Part shown: positions 1-8,039 of the stretch, in pieces | Position numbering within the stretch: position 1 is the first letter of the stretch | How the letters are laid out: each line of letters begins with the position of its first letter | Origin: Paenibacillus_G sp049942825 | Lineage (GTDB): Bacteria; Bacillota; Bacilli; Paenibacillales; NBRC-103111 | DNA: 64,000 nt | Assembly (NCBI RefSeq): GCF_049942825.1 | Contig: NZ_CP187970.1 | Coordinates: 6,014,001 to 6,078,000 of the forward strand | Direction: 5' to 3' | Translations under genes and position numbers: made by a program | The notes under the pieces: model-generated | The model's database searches: none | The model's input: the letters and a program-made list of their open reading frames with translations, nothing else | Told to the model about the DNA's origin: nothing

Positions 1-2
1 CG

Positions 3-56
3 GATTATGAGGTCGATCTGCTCATCTCCGATTTGACCCCGCTGCTTCGCCCCTAA
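3..56 (+). CDS. C-terminal end of an upstream gene (partial)
   Basis: An open frame enters from the left edge and ends at TAA 54-56, giving the tail DYEVDLLISDLTPLLRP. A strong rho-independent terminator begins nine bases after the stop, which is what supports reading this as the true end of a gene. The 17 visible residues are too few to name a family. Confidence 0.45.
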   Translation, partial: DYEVDLLISDLTPLLRP

Positions 57-64
57 AAATAACA

Positions 65-110
65 AGCCCCGCGCCTTCCGGTCAGCTCTCTCCGGCAGCG
101 CGGGGCTTTT
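65..110 (+). terminator. Rho-independent terminator of the left-edge gene
   Basis: The arms AGCCCCGCGC (65-74) and GCGCGGGGCT (98-107) are perfect complements. They are followed by a short T run at 107-110. Confidence 0.85.
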
Positions 111-282
111 GCGTAATTGGGAAGGGACCATTGCGAATGCGCCTTCCGGCTCCGGCAGCCGCAGAGCGGGTCTGACGGCGCTTGATCTCCCCGAGATTGG
201 TTTAAGTATCGGTAGAACGTCTTCCCCTGCCGCATAGGGGGAAGCACCGAAACGACAATCTCCCTGGAAGTGGAGGATGCTC

Positions 283-2796
283 ATGAAAAAGCTCATGTCC
301 CTTACCTTATCCCTGCTCTTCCTGCTCGGTTCCCCGGTCTCGGCCGCGGAGGTGCCGCCCGTGAACGGAGCCGTACAGGATACGGCCGGCATGCTCTCAG
401 CCGGCAGCCGGTCTTCGCTCGAACGTGCGGCCGAAGGGCGCTACTCGTTCCATGTCCTGACCGTCGTCAGCCTTCAGGGCATGCCGCCGGAGGCGTACGC
501 CGATTCCGTCTATCGGGCGTGGAACCTGCAGCGCCGGGATGTGCTTCTCCTGCTCTCGGAGAGCGACCGCCGCATTGAGGTTCAGTTCGACAATCCCGAC
601 CTGCAGCGCCGGATCGATGCGCTTCCCGCCGATTACGACCGGGACGGGCTGCGCGAGAGCTCCATTGACGAATGGGTCGGGGCGCACTTCCTGCCCCATG
701 CCCGGCAGGGCGACTTTGCCGCCGGGCTGCTCGAGCTGATGCAGTCTGGCCAAAGTCTCGCCTCCCCCGGACCGGCGTCCGGGACCGGGGGCGGAGCAGG
801 TGCTTCGGCCGGCGCAAGCCCCGACTTCGGCGGGCTCCTGCCCCTGCTTGCCGGAGGCATCGTGCTGCTGCTTGCCGGCTGGCTTGTGATGGCTCTGCTG
901 AAGCGCCGCCGGCTCACTGCCCTGCAGGAGGAGCTCACCGGATCGGCGAAGACGCTGATCGTCGATATCAGCCGCACGCAGGAGGCGCTGACACCGATCC
1001 GCGAGCTGTATCCCGGCGAGCGGACCAGCGATGCCGCCGACCGGCTCGAAGAGGGGCTGACGGCGCTGTCGGCCGAAGTGCAGGGCCGCCTTGAGCGCCT
1101 CGGCGGCCATGCCGTTCCGCTGCTCGGCGCAGGCGCAGCCGCCCGGGATCTTGAGGCGGTGCGCGCGGAGCTCGCCGCCTTGCGCACCCGCTTCGAGGAA
1201 GCGCGCCGGGAGGTCGATCATCTCTCCGGCCTCGACCGCTCCATCTCCGAGGACATTGGAAAGCTGCAGAGCAAGGTGGCTGCAGCCGAGGCCAAGGTGG
1301 AGGAGCTCTCCGCCCGGCATGCCCTGCCGATGGACGAGCTGAAGGCGGAGCTGGCCGGCATGCGCGGTCAGCTCGAACGCTCCTCGGCGCTGCAGGTTTC
1401 GGACCTGCTCGCGGCGGAACAGGAGGTGCTGCCTCAGCAGGAGAAGCTGGCCTCCATCCGGGGCGGGCTCGACAAGCTGCCCGGCTACCTGGAGGAGCTT
1501 GAAGGGCTGCCCACCCGGATCGAAGCCGAGCGGGCCGGGATCGAACGCGAGCTGGCCGATTCCGGCCTGCGGCCTGCCGAGGCCTGGGACCCGTACGCTC
1601 CGCTCGCCGAGGCGGAGAAGGCCGGCGCCGCGATGAAGCGGGCGCTGGAGCGCGGCTCCCTGGCGGAAGCCGGCAGCGCCTCGGCCTCCGTCGCCGGCCT
1701 GCTGGAGCAGGCGCGCAGCGGGGTGGCGCGGCGGGCCGCCCTGCGGGATGCGGTGGCCGGCCGCCTGAAGCAGGTCGAAGCGGCGCTTGCGGACTATGCC
1801 GCGGCAGACCGCACGTACCCGCAGGAGCGGACAAGGGCGCAGGCCGAGTTCGCCGAGAAGCACTGGGCCCCGGCCGAGAACAGCTTCCGCTCGCTGAAGA
1901 CGGCGGCGGCGGAACTGCAGCAGGGCCTGGAGGCGGCGCGCCCGCTGGCCTCAGCGCAGACCCAGGCGTACACCGAAGCGGGCCGGCTCACGGAAGGACT
2001 CATCGCGCGCCTCCAAGAGGCGGAGGCGCTGCATGCGGACGTGCTCGGCGTGTACACCGGGCCGTCGCGGCGGCTGCAGGAGCTCCGGGACGAGGAGGCG
2101 CAGGCCTGGTCACTCTTCCGCAGTGGTGCGGCCCTGGCGGAAGCCCGCTCCCTGCCCCTCCACACCCAGGGGAACCGGCAGCTGGCCCTGCTCGAACGCG
2201 AGCTGCACGGCCAGAAGGAGCACATCCATGCCGCGCTCGCTTCGCCGCCCTACGATCTGGAAGAGCTCGCCGCGCTCATCGCCCGCCTGTCTTCGGACGC
2301 GCGCGCTTATCAATCCGGCATCTCGCGGATGGCCGAGGAGAAGGAGCAGGCGGAGCGGATGCTCCGCGAGGTACACGCACGGTATCAGGCCGTGGCCCTG
2401 CGTGCCGGCTCCCGGCTGACGCATACCGGCTATACCCAGAGCTACGCCGCAAGCATCAGCGAGATCCAGAACCTGCTCATGCTGGGGCTCTACGGCGATG
2501 CGCTGCACCGGCTGGCCGCTGCCGACCAGGCCGTCTCCCAGCTCGATATGGCTTACCACGCCATGCTGCAGGAGGAGCAGCAGCAGATCCTGATCGGGCA
2601 GCGTTCCACAGGGTACGGTGGGGGCTTGGACAGCGGCGGCGGACGTTCCTCCGGCGGCGGCAGCTGGAGCGGCGGTGGCGGCGGACGCTCCTCCGGCGGC
2701 GGCAGCTGGGGCGGCGGTGGTGGCGGACGCTCCTCCGGCGGCGGCAGCTGGGGCGGCGGTGGTGGCGGACGCTCCTCCGGCGGCGGCAGCTGGTAG
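283..2796 (+). CDS. TPM-domain secreted/membrane protein with long coiled coil and Gly/Ser repeat tail
   Basis: An 837-residue protein. A signal peptide (about residues 1-22) leads into a TPM-fold domain (TLP18.3/Psb32/MOLO-1 type, about 25-155). A Gly/Ala linker and one transmembrane helix (about 183-206) follow. Then comes some 570 residues of charged, Ala/Glu-rich predicted coiled coil, and a low-complexity tail of RSSGGGSW repeats. The predicted topology puts the TPM domain outside and the coiled coil inside the cell. TPM proteins are often linked to membrane protein quality control or phosphatase-like activity, but the substrate here is unknown. The ATG at 283 is preferred over 277 because GGAGG (272-276) lies six bases before 283 and directly abuts 277. 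It appears to be a single-gene unit. Family placement is good; function is unknown. Confidence 0.8.
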   Translation: MKKLMSLTLSLLFLLGSPVSAAEVPPVNGAVQDTAGMLSAGSRSSLERAAEGRYSFHVLTVVSLQGMPPEAYADSVYRAWNLQRRDVLLLLSESDRRIEVQFDNPDLQRRIDALPADYDRDGLRESSIDEWVGAHFLPHARQGDFAAGLLELMQSGQSLASPGPASGTGGGAGASAGASPDFGGLLPLLAGGIVLLLAGWLVMALLKRRRLTALQEELTGSAKTLIVDISRTQEALTPIRELYPGERTSDAADRLEEGLTALSAEVQGRLERLGGHAVPLLGAGAAARDLEAVRAELAALRTRFEEARREVDHLSGLDRSISEDIGKLQSKVAAAEAKVEELSARHALPMDELKAELAGMRGQLERSSALQVSDLLAAEQEVLPQQEKLASIRGGLDKLPGYLEELEGLPTRIEAERAGIERELADSGLRPAEAWDPYAPLAEAEKAGAAMKRALERGSLAEAGSASASVAGLLEQARSGVARRAALRDAVAGRLKQVEAALADYAAADRTYPQERTRAQAEFAEKHWAPAENSFRSLKTAAAELQQGLEAARPLASAQTQAYTEAGRLTEGLIARLQEAEALHADVLGVYTGPSRRLQELRDEEAQAWSLFRSGAALAEARSLPLHTQGNRQLALLERELHGQKEHIHAALASPPYDLEELAALIARLSSDARAYQSGISRMAEEKEQAERMLREVHARYQAVALRAGSRLTHTGYTQSYAASISEIQNLLMLGLYGDALHRLAAADQAVSQLDMAYHAMLQEEQQQILIGQRSTGYGGGLDSGGGRSSGGGSWSGGGGGRSSGGGSWGGGGGGRSSGGGSWGGGGGGRSSGGGSW
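2638..2793 (+). repeat. In-frame 42-bp tandem repeats encoding a Gly/Ser/Trp tail
   Basis: Four copies of a block encoding RSSGGGSW, separated by five or six glycines, form the 3' end of the TPM-protein gene. The last three units are nearly identical at DNA level (about 42 bp), so recent slippage or unequal exchange is likely. Confidence 0.85.
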
Positions 2797-2940
2797 AGCC
2801 GGCCGACAGGGCGCTGCCCAGGCGGCGGACGCGGGGGAAGGATGGCGGTGGCGCCTGCCTTACACGCGGACAGCCGGAAGGCTTCTGCGAAATCGCCCCG
2901 CCTGTCTCCCGCTGAGGCCCTGCCTGCTGACCGCATACAC

Positions 2941-2972
2941 AAAGCCGCCCGATCCAATGGACGGGCGGCTTT
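2941..2972. terminator. Terminator hairpin after the TPM-protein gene
   Basis: AAAGCCGCCCG and CGGGCGGCTTT form a near-perfect hairpin 145 bases after the TPM gene. A short T run lies on the plus side and an A run on the other, so it may also serve the leftward gene ending at 3055. Confidence 0.65.
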
Positions 2973-3054
2973 GCTGTGCGTACAACTCTATTTTGCCTAC
3001 ATCTTCATTATGATGCTAAAGCTCTATGTAGCCAGAAAAAACGGCGGCGACCCT

Positions 3055-3264
3055 TCAACGCAGCGTCCTGCGCGCTGTTTCAATCAGCGTTCTGGTCTGG
3101 TCAATACTGCGGAACGACCTGTCGATCTGTTCGGAATTCCGGTGCACTGCACGCCTGATGTTGTTGTAGTGCGCCGTCGCTTTGCCCACGACATTCAAAC
3201 TGACATCCATCAACTTGTCGGTTCTTTGCGATACCTGGCCAAGATCATCCAAGGATGTTTGCAC
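3055..3264 (-). CDS. Small helical protein of unknown function
   Basis: A 69-residue, charged, probably all-helical protein lacking Cys and Trp, with no signal peptide. It contains runs such as DKLMDVSLNVVGKATAHYNN. The GTG start at 3264-3262 is chosen because GGGGAGG (3274-3280 in plus coordinates) sits eight bases upstream; the earlier in-frame GTG at 3273 directly abuts the Shine-Dalgarno sequence. It has its own ribosome binding site and is followed leftward by the 2941-2972 hairpin, which supports a real gene. No family was recognised. The heptad-like spacing resembles a fragment of a chemoreceptor signalling helix, which is a weak impression only. Confidence 0.45.
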   Translation of the reverse strand: MQTSLDDLGQVSQRTDKLMDVSLNVVGKATAHYNNIRRAVHRNSEQIDRSFRSIDQTRTLIETARRTLR

Positions 3265-3351
3265 TCGCAGCACCTCCCCAAAACCGGTCCTTAGCCTTAT
3301 GGCGGACCTTTACTCCTTATTACCCCCTTCTTGACCGCTTGAAACACAGGC

Positions 3352-4269
3352 TTACGAAATGGGTGGACCGCCTGTCGTCTCGCACTTTCCCACCGTGCCG
3401 AAGGTGATTTTCATTCCCGGCGCGTAAGCCAAGGCCGAATCCTCCCGAAATCGCCCGGCGTACAGCCTCTCCGCCTCGTACTGGGCCTCCGCTTCCCCGA
3501 GGCTCAGCCCCCGGCCCAGCAGTCCCCGGACAAAGGACTCCTGTTCCCCGGGCATCAGGCCGAGCCCTTCCTGCTTCAGGGAGTGGTAAAGCTTCTGCCG
3601 CCCGCTTCCCTCAGTCCGCGGATCCAGGAAATTCACCTTATCGCTGGCACGGCACTCTACTTTCTCCAGACCGAGTCTGCTGAAATACAGCGGAAGCTTG
3701 AGGCCGATATTGCCATCCTTTCCGGTCCGCTGTCTTCCTTCTTCATACAGCTTTTGAAGAATGCCGAGCGGCACCAGCTCCGATGCGTCCCCCTCACCGA
3801 GCTGGTGGCCGGCCATCCCCGCGATCCAATGCGGCTCGAAGCAGATCACCCGCCCGCCTTCCTTCACGCTGCCGGCCATCTTCCCCAGCGTCCGAAAGGG
3901 GTCGGACAGGTGCAGGAGCAGCGCATGACAGACGGCCAGATCGTAACGGCGTTCCGGCCGGATGGGGGTCTCGAGGTCCGCTTCGATGAATTCGGCGGGA
4001 TACGGGGCGTCCCGGAACGCATCCCGTGCCCGTTTCAGCAGCTCCCCGGACCGGTCGATTCCCGTATAGGTCGAGCCCTCGGGAAGCAGAGGCATCAGCT
4101 TGAGCCCGAGATACCCGTAACCGCATCCGAAATCCAGCAGATCGACGGGCCAGTCGATTCTCCAGACGATCCTCACGAGGAATTCCAGATAGTCCTCATT
4201 GTAATAAAGGTCCCGGGTATCCCGCAGATAGTCATATCTGTCATCCCATTCCCATTTGTCCGCAGTCAT
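3352..4269 (-). CDS. Class I SAM-dependent methyltransferase
   Basis: A 305-residue protein with the Rossmann-type SAM site LDFGCGYGYLGLKLMPLL near the N-terminus. An acidic strand end (YTGIDRSGELL) and a later strand (RYDLAVCHALLLHLSDP) are typical of UbiE/type-11 small-molecule methyltransferases. The ATG at 4269 is chosen because GGGGAGG lies five bases upstream and because it overlaps the stop of the preceding acetyltransferase as ATGA. It is the last gene of a DUF3891-GNAT-methyltransferase unit. The methyl acceptor cannot be deduced. Confidence 0.85.
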   Translation of the reverse strand: MTADKWEWDDRYDYLRDTRDLYYNEDYLEFLVRIVWRIDWPVDLLDFGCGYGYLGLKLMPLLPEGSTYTGIDRSGELLKRARDAFRDAPYPAEFIEADLETPIRPERRYDLAVCHALLLHLSDPFRTLGKMAGSVKEGGRVICFEPHWIAGMAGHQLGEGDASELVPLGILQKLYEEGRQRTGKDGNIGLKLPLYFSRLGLEKVECRASDKVNFLDPRTEGSGRQKLYHSLKQEGLGLMPGEQESFVRGLLGRGLSLGEAEAQYEAERLYAGRFREDSALAYAPGMKITFGTVGKCETTGGPPIS

Positions 4270-4799
4270 GACTGCCTCCCCGCCTCGCCTTTTTCCCATT
4301 CATAGACCATCAGGTCTTCATCATAAAACGTCCCGTTAACCTGCAGCGAGCCCAGTTCCGTGCCGTAGACAATGAAGCCGGCCGAAGCATACAGCCTGCG
4401 CGCGTCCCCCTTCGTACGGATCACGCCGAGATTGACTTTACGAATGCCAGGGAGTGAGCGGGCCTTGTGGAGAAGAGCATCGATCAAGCTCCGCCCCACT
4501 CCCTTCCTCCTGTACCTCGCTGCGACATACATCCCCCAAAGCGTGCCCTTGTGGCACAGCTTCGGCCTGCCGTTCGGATAGAAGCCGACCATGCCGATCA
4601 GCTCTCCGTCCGCAAGGAAGGCTCCAAGCACAAACCCGCCATTCTCCCCGGAGAGGACCGCCGCCGCATCCTGGGCGGTCTTGGCGCGCCACTCCGTTTC
4701 ATCCGCCGAGTAAGCTTCGGGGTGCTCCCTCAGCGCCTCCAGCCGAAGCTGCAGGAAGGCCTGGGCATCCGCCAGACCCAAGGTTCTGATGCTGTACAT
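4266..4799 (-). CDS. GNAT-family N-acetyltransferase
   Basis: A 177-residue protein beginning MYSIRTLGLADAQAFLQLR. It carries the acetyl-CoA pyrophosphate-binding loop RYRRKGVGRSLIDALL and the late GNAT strand-helix VNLGVIRTKGDARRLYASAG. An open frame extends further upstream, but ATG 4799 overlaps the stop of the DUF3891 gene (TGATG), so translational coupling supports this start. Its own stop overlaps the methyltransferase start. The substrate is unknown. Confidence 0.85.
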   Translation of the reverse strand: MYSIRTLGLADAQAFLQLRLEALREHPEAYSADETEWRAKTAQDAAAVLSGENGGFVLGAFLADGELIGMVGFYPNGRPKLCHKGTLWGMYVAARYRRKGVGRSLIDALLHKARSLPGIRKVNLGVIRTKGDARRLYASAGFIVYGTELGSLQVNGTFYDEDLMVYEWEKGEAGRQS

Positions 4800-5578
4800 C
4801 ACGCCTCCTCCTCTCCTGAGCGGCCGCGGAAACGGACTTCCAGCACCGTCTCCTCCGTCTGCCGGTAAGCTTCGGCTAGCCCCGCCTTTGCGGCGAGAGC
4901 CTTCGGTACCCGCTTCTGGCGAACCGAGAGGCGGAAGGTGTACTCGAAGGGGTTTGGCTCCATCTCGACCTCGGACCGGCTGATCCACCGGGCCGTCAGC
5001 TTCCCGGCCGCGTCCGGGTGGAACGGCTCCGAATACCGGAATCCTGACCGGTACGGAGGATATTCCTGTTCCTTGCCCGCGCCCGGTTCATTCAAGCATA
5101 GATATAAAGAGAGAAGGTCGCAAAGCTTCAGCAGGCTGAACGGCTTTTGCAGCTCCTCCTCCGGAATACCCAGCCCTCTGCGAATCCGCTCCTGCCTCCG
5201 TGTTTCGTGATGATAGAACGCTTGGCTTTCGTTGTCGGAACTTCCCTCCACAAAGGCGGCGTAGTGCATGCTGCACAGCAGAGCGGCATACGGATTCAGC
5301 GCTTCCGTCTGATCCAGCCCGAGCCGGTAATGCGTCAGCTTGGGCAGCAGCGGATAATCGATGAACGAGTAAGGCGCCGAAGCGCGGTCATTCCAGACCG
5401 GCGTCTCATCAAGCCGCACCCAGCCCAGATCATGCTGGTACACCGCCTTCACCAGGTCTTCGAAGTAAGGGTAATCCTCAAAAAAAGACCGGAAGCGCCG
5501 CGCCGCCTCCCCCGACTGACGGGCATGCTCATGCTGCGCCGTCAGCACCCAAGCGTCCCCCGAATCGCGAACGATCAA
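4799..5578 (-). CDS. DUF3891-family protein
   Basis: A 259-residue soluble protein starting with TTG (5578-5576), preceded by AAGGAAGGG. The N-terminal segment VLTAQHEHARQSGEAARRF and the later YQHDLGWVRLDE and HYAAF stretches place conserved histidines and acidic residues in the pattern of the DUF3891 family, whose HD-like arrangement suggests metal binding. That role is inference. It is the first gene of the three-gene overlapping unit with the acetyltransferase and methyltransferase. No biochemical function is known to me. Confidence 0.75.
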   Translation of the reverse strand: MIVRDSGDAWVLTAQHEHARQSGEAARRFRSFFEDYPYFEDLVKAVYQHDLGWVRLDETPVWNDRASAPYSFIDYPLLPKLTHYRLGLDQTEALNPYAALLCSMHYAAFVEGSSDNESQAFYHHETRRQERIRRGLGIPEEELQKPFSLLKLCDLLSLYLCLNEPGAGKEQEYPPYRSGFRYSEPFHPDAAGKLTARWISRSEVEMEPNPFEYTFRLSVRQKRVPKALAAKAGLAEAYRQTEETVLEVRFRGRSGEEEA

Positions 5579-5631
5579 TGCCGATTCCCTTCCTTTCCTA
5601 AGCGTACCGGCGCTGCCGCCGGCTCCGTTGT

Positions 5632-6057
5632 TCAGCTGTCCCTGGAGAAAATAAAGCCCCTCCGTTCAAATCCAAGCCCTTCATAAAAGCGGTGGGCCCC
5701 CTCCCGGTGAAAGCCCGAATCCAGTTCCACCTTCCTGCACCCGCTTGCCGCCGCTATCCTTGACAGCTCGCCGATCAGCGCACGTCCGGTCCCCTTCCCG
5801 CGCATGTTCTCCTTAACTACCAGTGCGGTGATGTACCCCACATACGACTCCTGCCAAAAGCTGTTTTTGATGACCATCGAAGCGAATCCGACCGCGTGCC
5901 CCTCTTCCTCGGCTACCAGCAGGTGGTCCGAGGTGGATTCCAAGCTTCTCCGGTACACCTCCCTGATCCGGTCTTCATCCATCGCCCTGCCGGGCCACAG
6001 CTCTTTCAGCAGCCCGGTCACTTGGGCCGCATCTTCCCCGCATGCACGGCGAATCAT
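5632..6057 (-). CDS. GNAT-family N-acetyltransferase
   Basis: A 141-residue single-domain GNAT protein. ALVVKENMRGKGTGRALIGEL is the acetyl-CoA loop, and GCRKVELDSGFHREGAHRFYEGLGF is the typical C-terminal strand-loop-helix of AAC(6')/RimI-like enzymes. The start at ATG 6057 follows GAAGGAGGG by nine bases; the 29-residue upstream extension lacks family similarity and is rejected. It is divergent from the LacI gene and lies 53 bases before the DUF3891 unit, so it may be co-transcribed with it. Confidence 0.85.
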   Translation of the reverse strand: MIRRACGEDAAQVTGLLKELWPGRAMDEDRIREVYRRSLESTSDHLLVAEEEGHAVGFASMVIKNSFWQESYVGYITALVVKENMRGKGTGRALIGELSRIAAASGCRKVELDSGFHREGAHRFYEGLGFERRGFIFSRDS

Positions 6058-6276
6058 CTTGAAGCCGCCCTCCTTCTTCCTGGTATGATTCCATGTCTGT
6101 CCAAAGGTACGCCTATTTTGCCGCGTTCCTTTCGCCTGTTGCAAGCACCTTAAGTACGGCAGTGTATGAGATCAGCCGTGAATTAGATCTATTCCATGGT
6201 TCACTGTACTTTTCCTCTTTATGGAATCCCCTCCCCTTTGCATATCGTCCCCAACCCGTGCAGTCCGGAGCGATTT

Positions 6277-6291
6277 ACGAAACTGTTTCGT
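6277..6291. promoter_or_regulatory. Candidate LacI-type operator (perfect 7-1-7 inverted repeat)
   Basis: ACGAAACTGTTTCGT is a perfect inverted repeat about 100 bases upstream of the LacI-family gene and about 220 bases upstream of the divergent acetyltransferase. Its CGAAAC half-site resembles sites bound by LacI/GalR proteins. A similar repeat occurs upstream of the GH81 gene at 14309-14322. Autoregulation is inferred. Confidence 0.55.
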
Positions 6292-6394
6292 TACTGGAAC
6301 ACCTTCGGTTTAGGCTGTCAGGAAGGGATTCTTCACGGATCTCGGTGCTTCCGTTGACTGCCATTTCATTGCCGGGATACAATGAGAGTAAGTA

Positions 6395-7462
6395 ATGAAC
6401 GAAAACTTTCGAAACAAGACAACCAAAGGTGGGTCCAGCAGCGTGAACATCAAAACCGTAGCCAAGCTTGCGGGCGTGTCGGTCTCGACCGTCTCGAAGA
6501 TTATTAACAATTACAGCGACATCTCCGCCGAAACGAGGCAGAAGGTTCTTGCCATTATGAAAGAGACCGGCTACATCCCGTCGAATTCGGCCAAAACGCT
6601 GGCCACCAAGAAATCGGGCCTCATCGGTGTTGTTTTTGCCGGGAAGCTCAACATCGACTTCACGCATCCGTTCTTCGTCGGGGTGCTGAACGCGTTCAAA
6701 AAGCAGATGGGCTTGCTCGGCTATGACCTCCTCTTCTTCTCGAACGAGAAGTTTCACTCCTCCGGTGAAGATTACTTGGCACGCTGCCGGCACTTCCAGG
6801 TGGACGGGTGCATTCTGCTCTCCGGCCAGGAGCTCGAACCGGCCATTCATGAGCTGGACTCCAGCTCGATTCCCTGCATCGGCGTGGACCTCGTGCTTTC
6901 CGGTACGAGCTCCGGCCACATCATGTCGGACAACAACCGGATGTCCGACAAGGTCGTCGAGCATTTTTATCTGCTCGGCTACCGCGAGATCGGCTATCTC
7001 GGCCCCTCGGCGCAGTATGATATTTCGTCGATGAGGGAGAACGGGCTGGTCCAGTCGCTCGGCCGCTGGGGACTGCCGGTGCAGCCGGCCTGGTTCATTC
7101 ACGGGGACGACTTTTCCGAGGAGAGCGGCTATGCGGCCACGAAAGCGCTTATCGCGGGAGGGAGCCTGCCGCGGGCGCTGTTCGCAGGTTCGGACCATCT
7201 CGCCATCGGGGCGATCCGCGCGCTGCGGGAGCACGGCCTGCAGGTACCCGGCGATGTATCGGTCATCGGCTGCGACGATATCGAGGCGGCCGGCTATGTC
7301 AGCCCTCCCCTCACCACCATCCGCCAGAACAAGGAAAAGATCGGCAAGCTCGCCGCCCTGATGCTGTACGATCTCATCAACGGCCAGATGAGCTCGAGCA
7401 GCGTCGTCGTAGAGCCCGAGCTGATCGTCCGCGAGTCCTGCGGCTCCTGCAGGGAAGGTTAG
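6395..7462 (+). CDS. LacI-family transcriptional regulator
   Basis: A 355-residue regulator. The helix-turn-helix is at about residues 18-42 (VNIKTVAKLAGVSVSTVSKI), followed by the hinge-helix segment and a periplasmic-binding-like sensor domain. The sensor domain includes GVVFAGKLNIDFTHPFF and the C-terminal PGDVSVIGCDDIEAAGYVSPPLTT motif. The ATG at 6395 gives 16 extra residues before the usual LacI N-terminus. GTG 6443 (VNIKT...) is an alternative with a weak AAAGGTGGG upstream, so the start is uncertain. The effector is probably a sugar. Inverted repeats upstream of this gene and upstream of the GH81 glucanase suggest self-control and control of polysaccharide degradation. Confidence 0.88.
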   Translation: MNENFRNKTTKGGSSSVNIKTVAKLAGVSVSTVSKIINNYSDISAETRQKVLAIMKETGYIPSNSAKTLATKKSGLIGVVFAGKLNIDFTHPFFVGVLNAFKKQMGLLGYDLLFFSNEKFHSSGEDYLARCRHFQVDGCILLSGQELEPAIHELDSSSIPCIGVDLVLSGTSSGHIMSDNNRMSDKVVEHFYLLGYREIGYLGPSAQYDISSMRENGLVQSLGRWGLPVQPAWFIHGDDFSEESGYAATKALIAGGSLPRALFAGSDHLAIGAIRALREHGLQVPGDVSVIGCDDIEAAGYVSPPLTTIRQNKEKIGKLAALMLYDLINGQMSSSSVVVEPELIVRESCGSCREG

Positions 7463-7479
7463 CGTACGCGCGGGCGTGG

Positions 7480-7745
7480 GGCGATCTCGCGAGCTGCGAA
7501 GCGCTCCGGCGCGGGGCGATCTCGCGAGCAGCCGGGCGTTAGAGCGCTTGGCGATCTCGCGGGCAGCGGCGCTACGGCGCTTGGCGATCTCGCGGGCAGC
7601 GGCGCTACGGCGCTTGGCGATCTCGCGGACGCAACGCGGCGCTCCGACGCGAGGCGTACTCGCGGGCAGCCGTGCGTTTCGACGCGCGGCGTTCTCGCGG
7701 GCAGCCGTGCGTTCCGACGCGCGGCGTTCTCGCGGGCAGCTGCAG
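7480..7745. repeat. Minisatellite array, about eight copies of a 33-37 bp unit
   Basis: Units start at about 7480, 7515, 7550, 7583, 7616, 7653, 7688 and 7723. Each begins GGCGATCTCGCGGGCAGC or a close variant, followed by a variable GC-rich stretch. Spacing is mostly 35 (range 33-37), so it is not a translated repeat. Two adjacent units around 7550-7615 are almost identical. The array starts 17 bases after the LacI stop. Confidence 0.85.
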
Positions 7746-7807
7746 CGTAGCATCTGAATGGTACGCCCAAATGTGAGTCCGCGCCCTACGGCAGAAGCAG
7801 GAACACC

Positions 7808-7998
7808 AAATAACGGAACTCAGATGCCTTATTCGCTAGAAAAAGAGGGCCTCGCAGCAAATAGCGGAACTACGATTCGCTATTCCGCCTTAAAGTCCTG
7901 TGAACCCCCCTTCAAACGCGAGATAGCGCATCTGAGTTCCGTTATTTTCATTTTCACCTTGGATTTGACCCCAATAACGCATCTCAGTTCCGTAATTT
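7808..7998. repeat. Interspersed palindromic element, copy 1
   Basis: Four versions of a roughly 25-base motif: direct at 7808-7833 and 7859-7884, inverted at 7922-7947 and 7972-7998. Arm 1 (AAATAACGGAACTCAGATGC, 7808-7827) is a perfect 20-base inverted repeat of 7928-7947. Arm 2 can also fold on itself (AATAGCG...CGCTATT). A second copy with the same order and similar spacing lies at 51428-51629. There is no open frame of note. It looks like a REP/MITE-like or structured-RNA element. Confidence 0.75.
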
Positions 7999-8039
7999 CG
8001 TCCTCCCCAGGCATTCCCCTTGATCTGTTGTCCTGATTA

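Noticed and set aside
3055..3294. Plus-strand open frames (2842-3294, 2976-3158) over the small helical gene
   Set aside because: They run through the terminator hairpin at 2941-2972 and lack ribosome binding sites. The minus-strand ORF has one.
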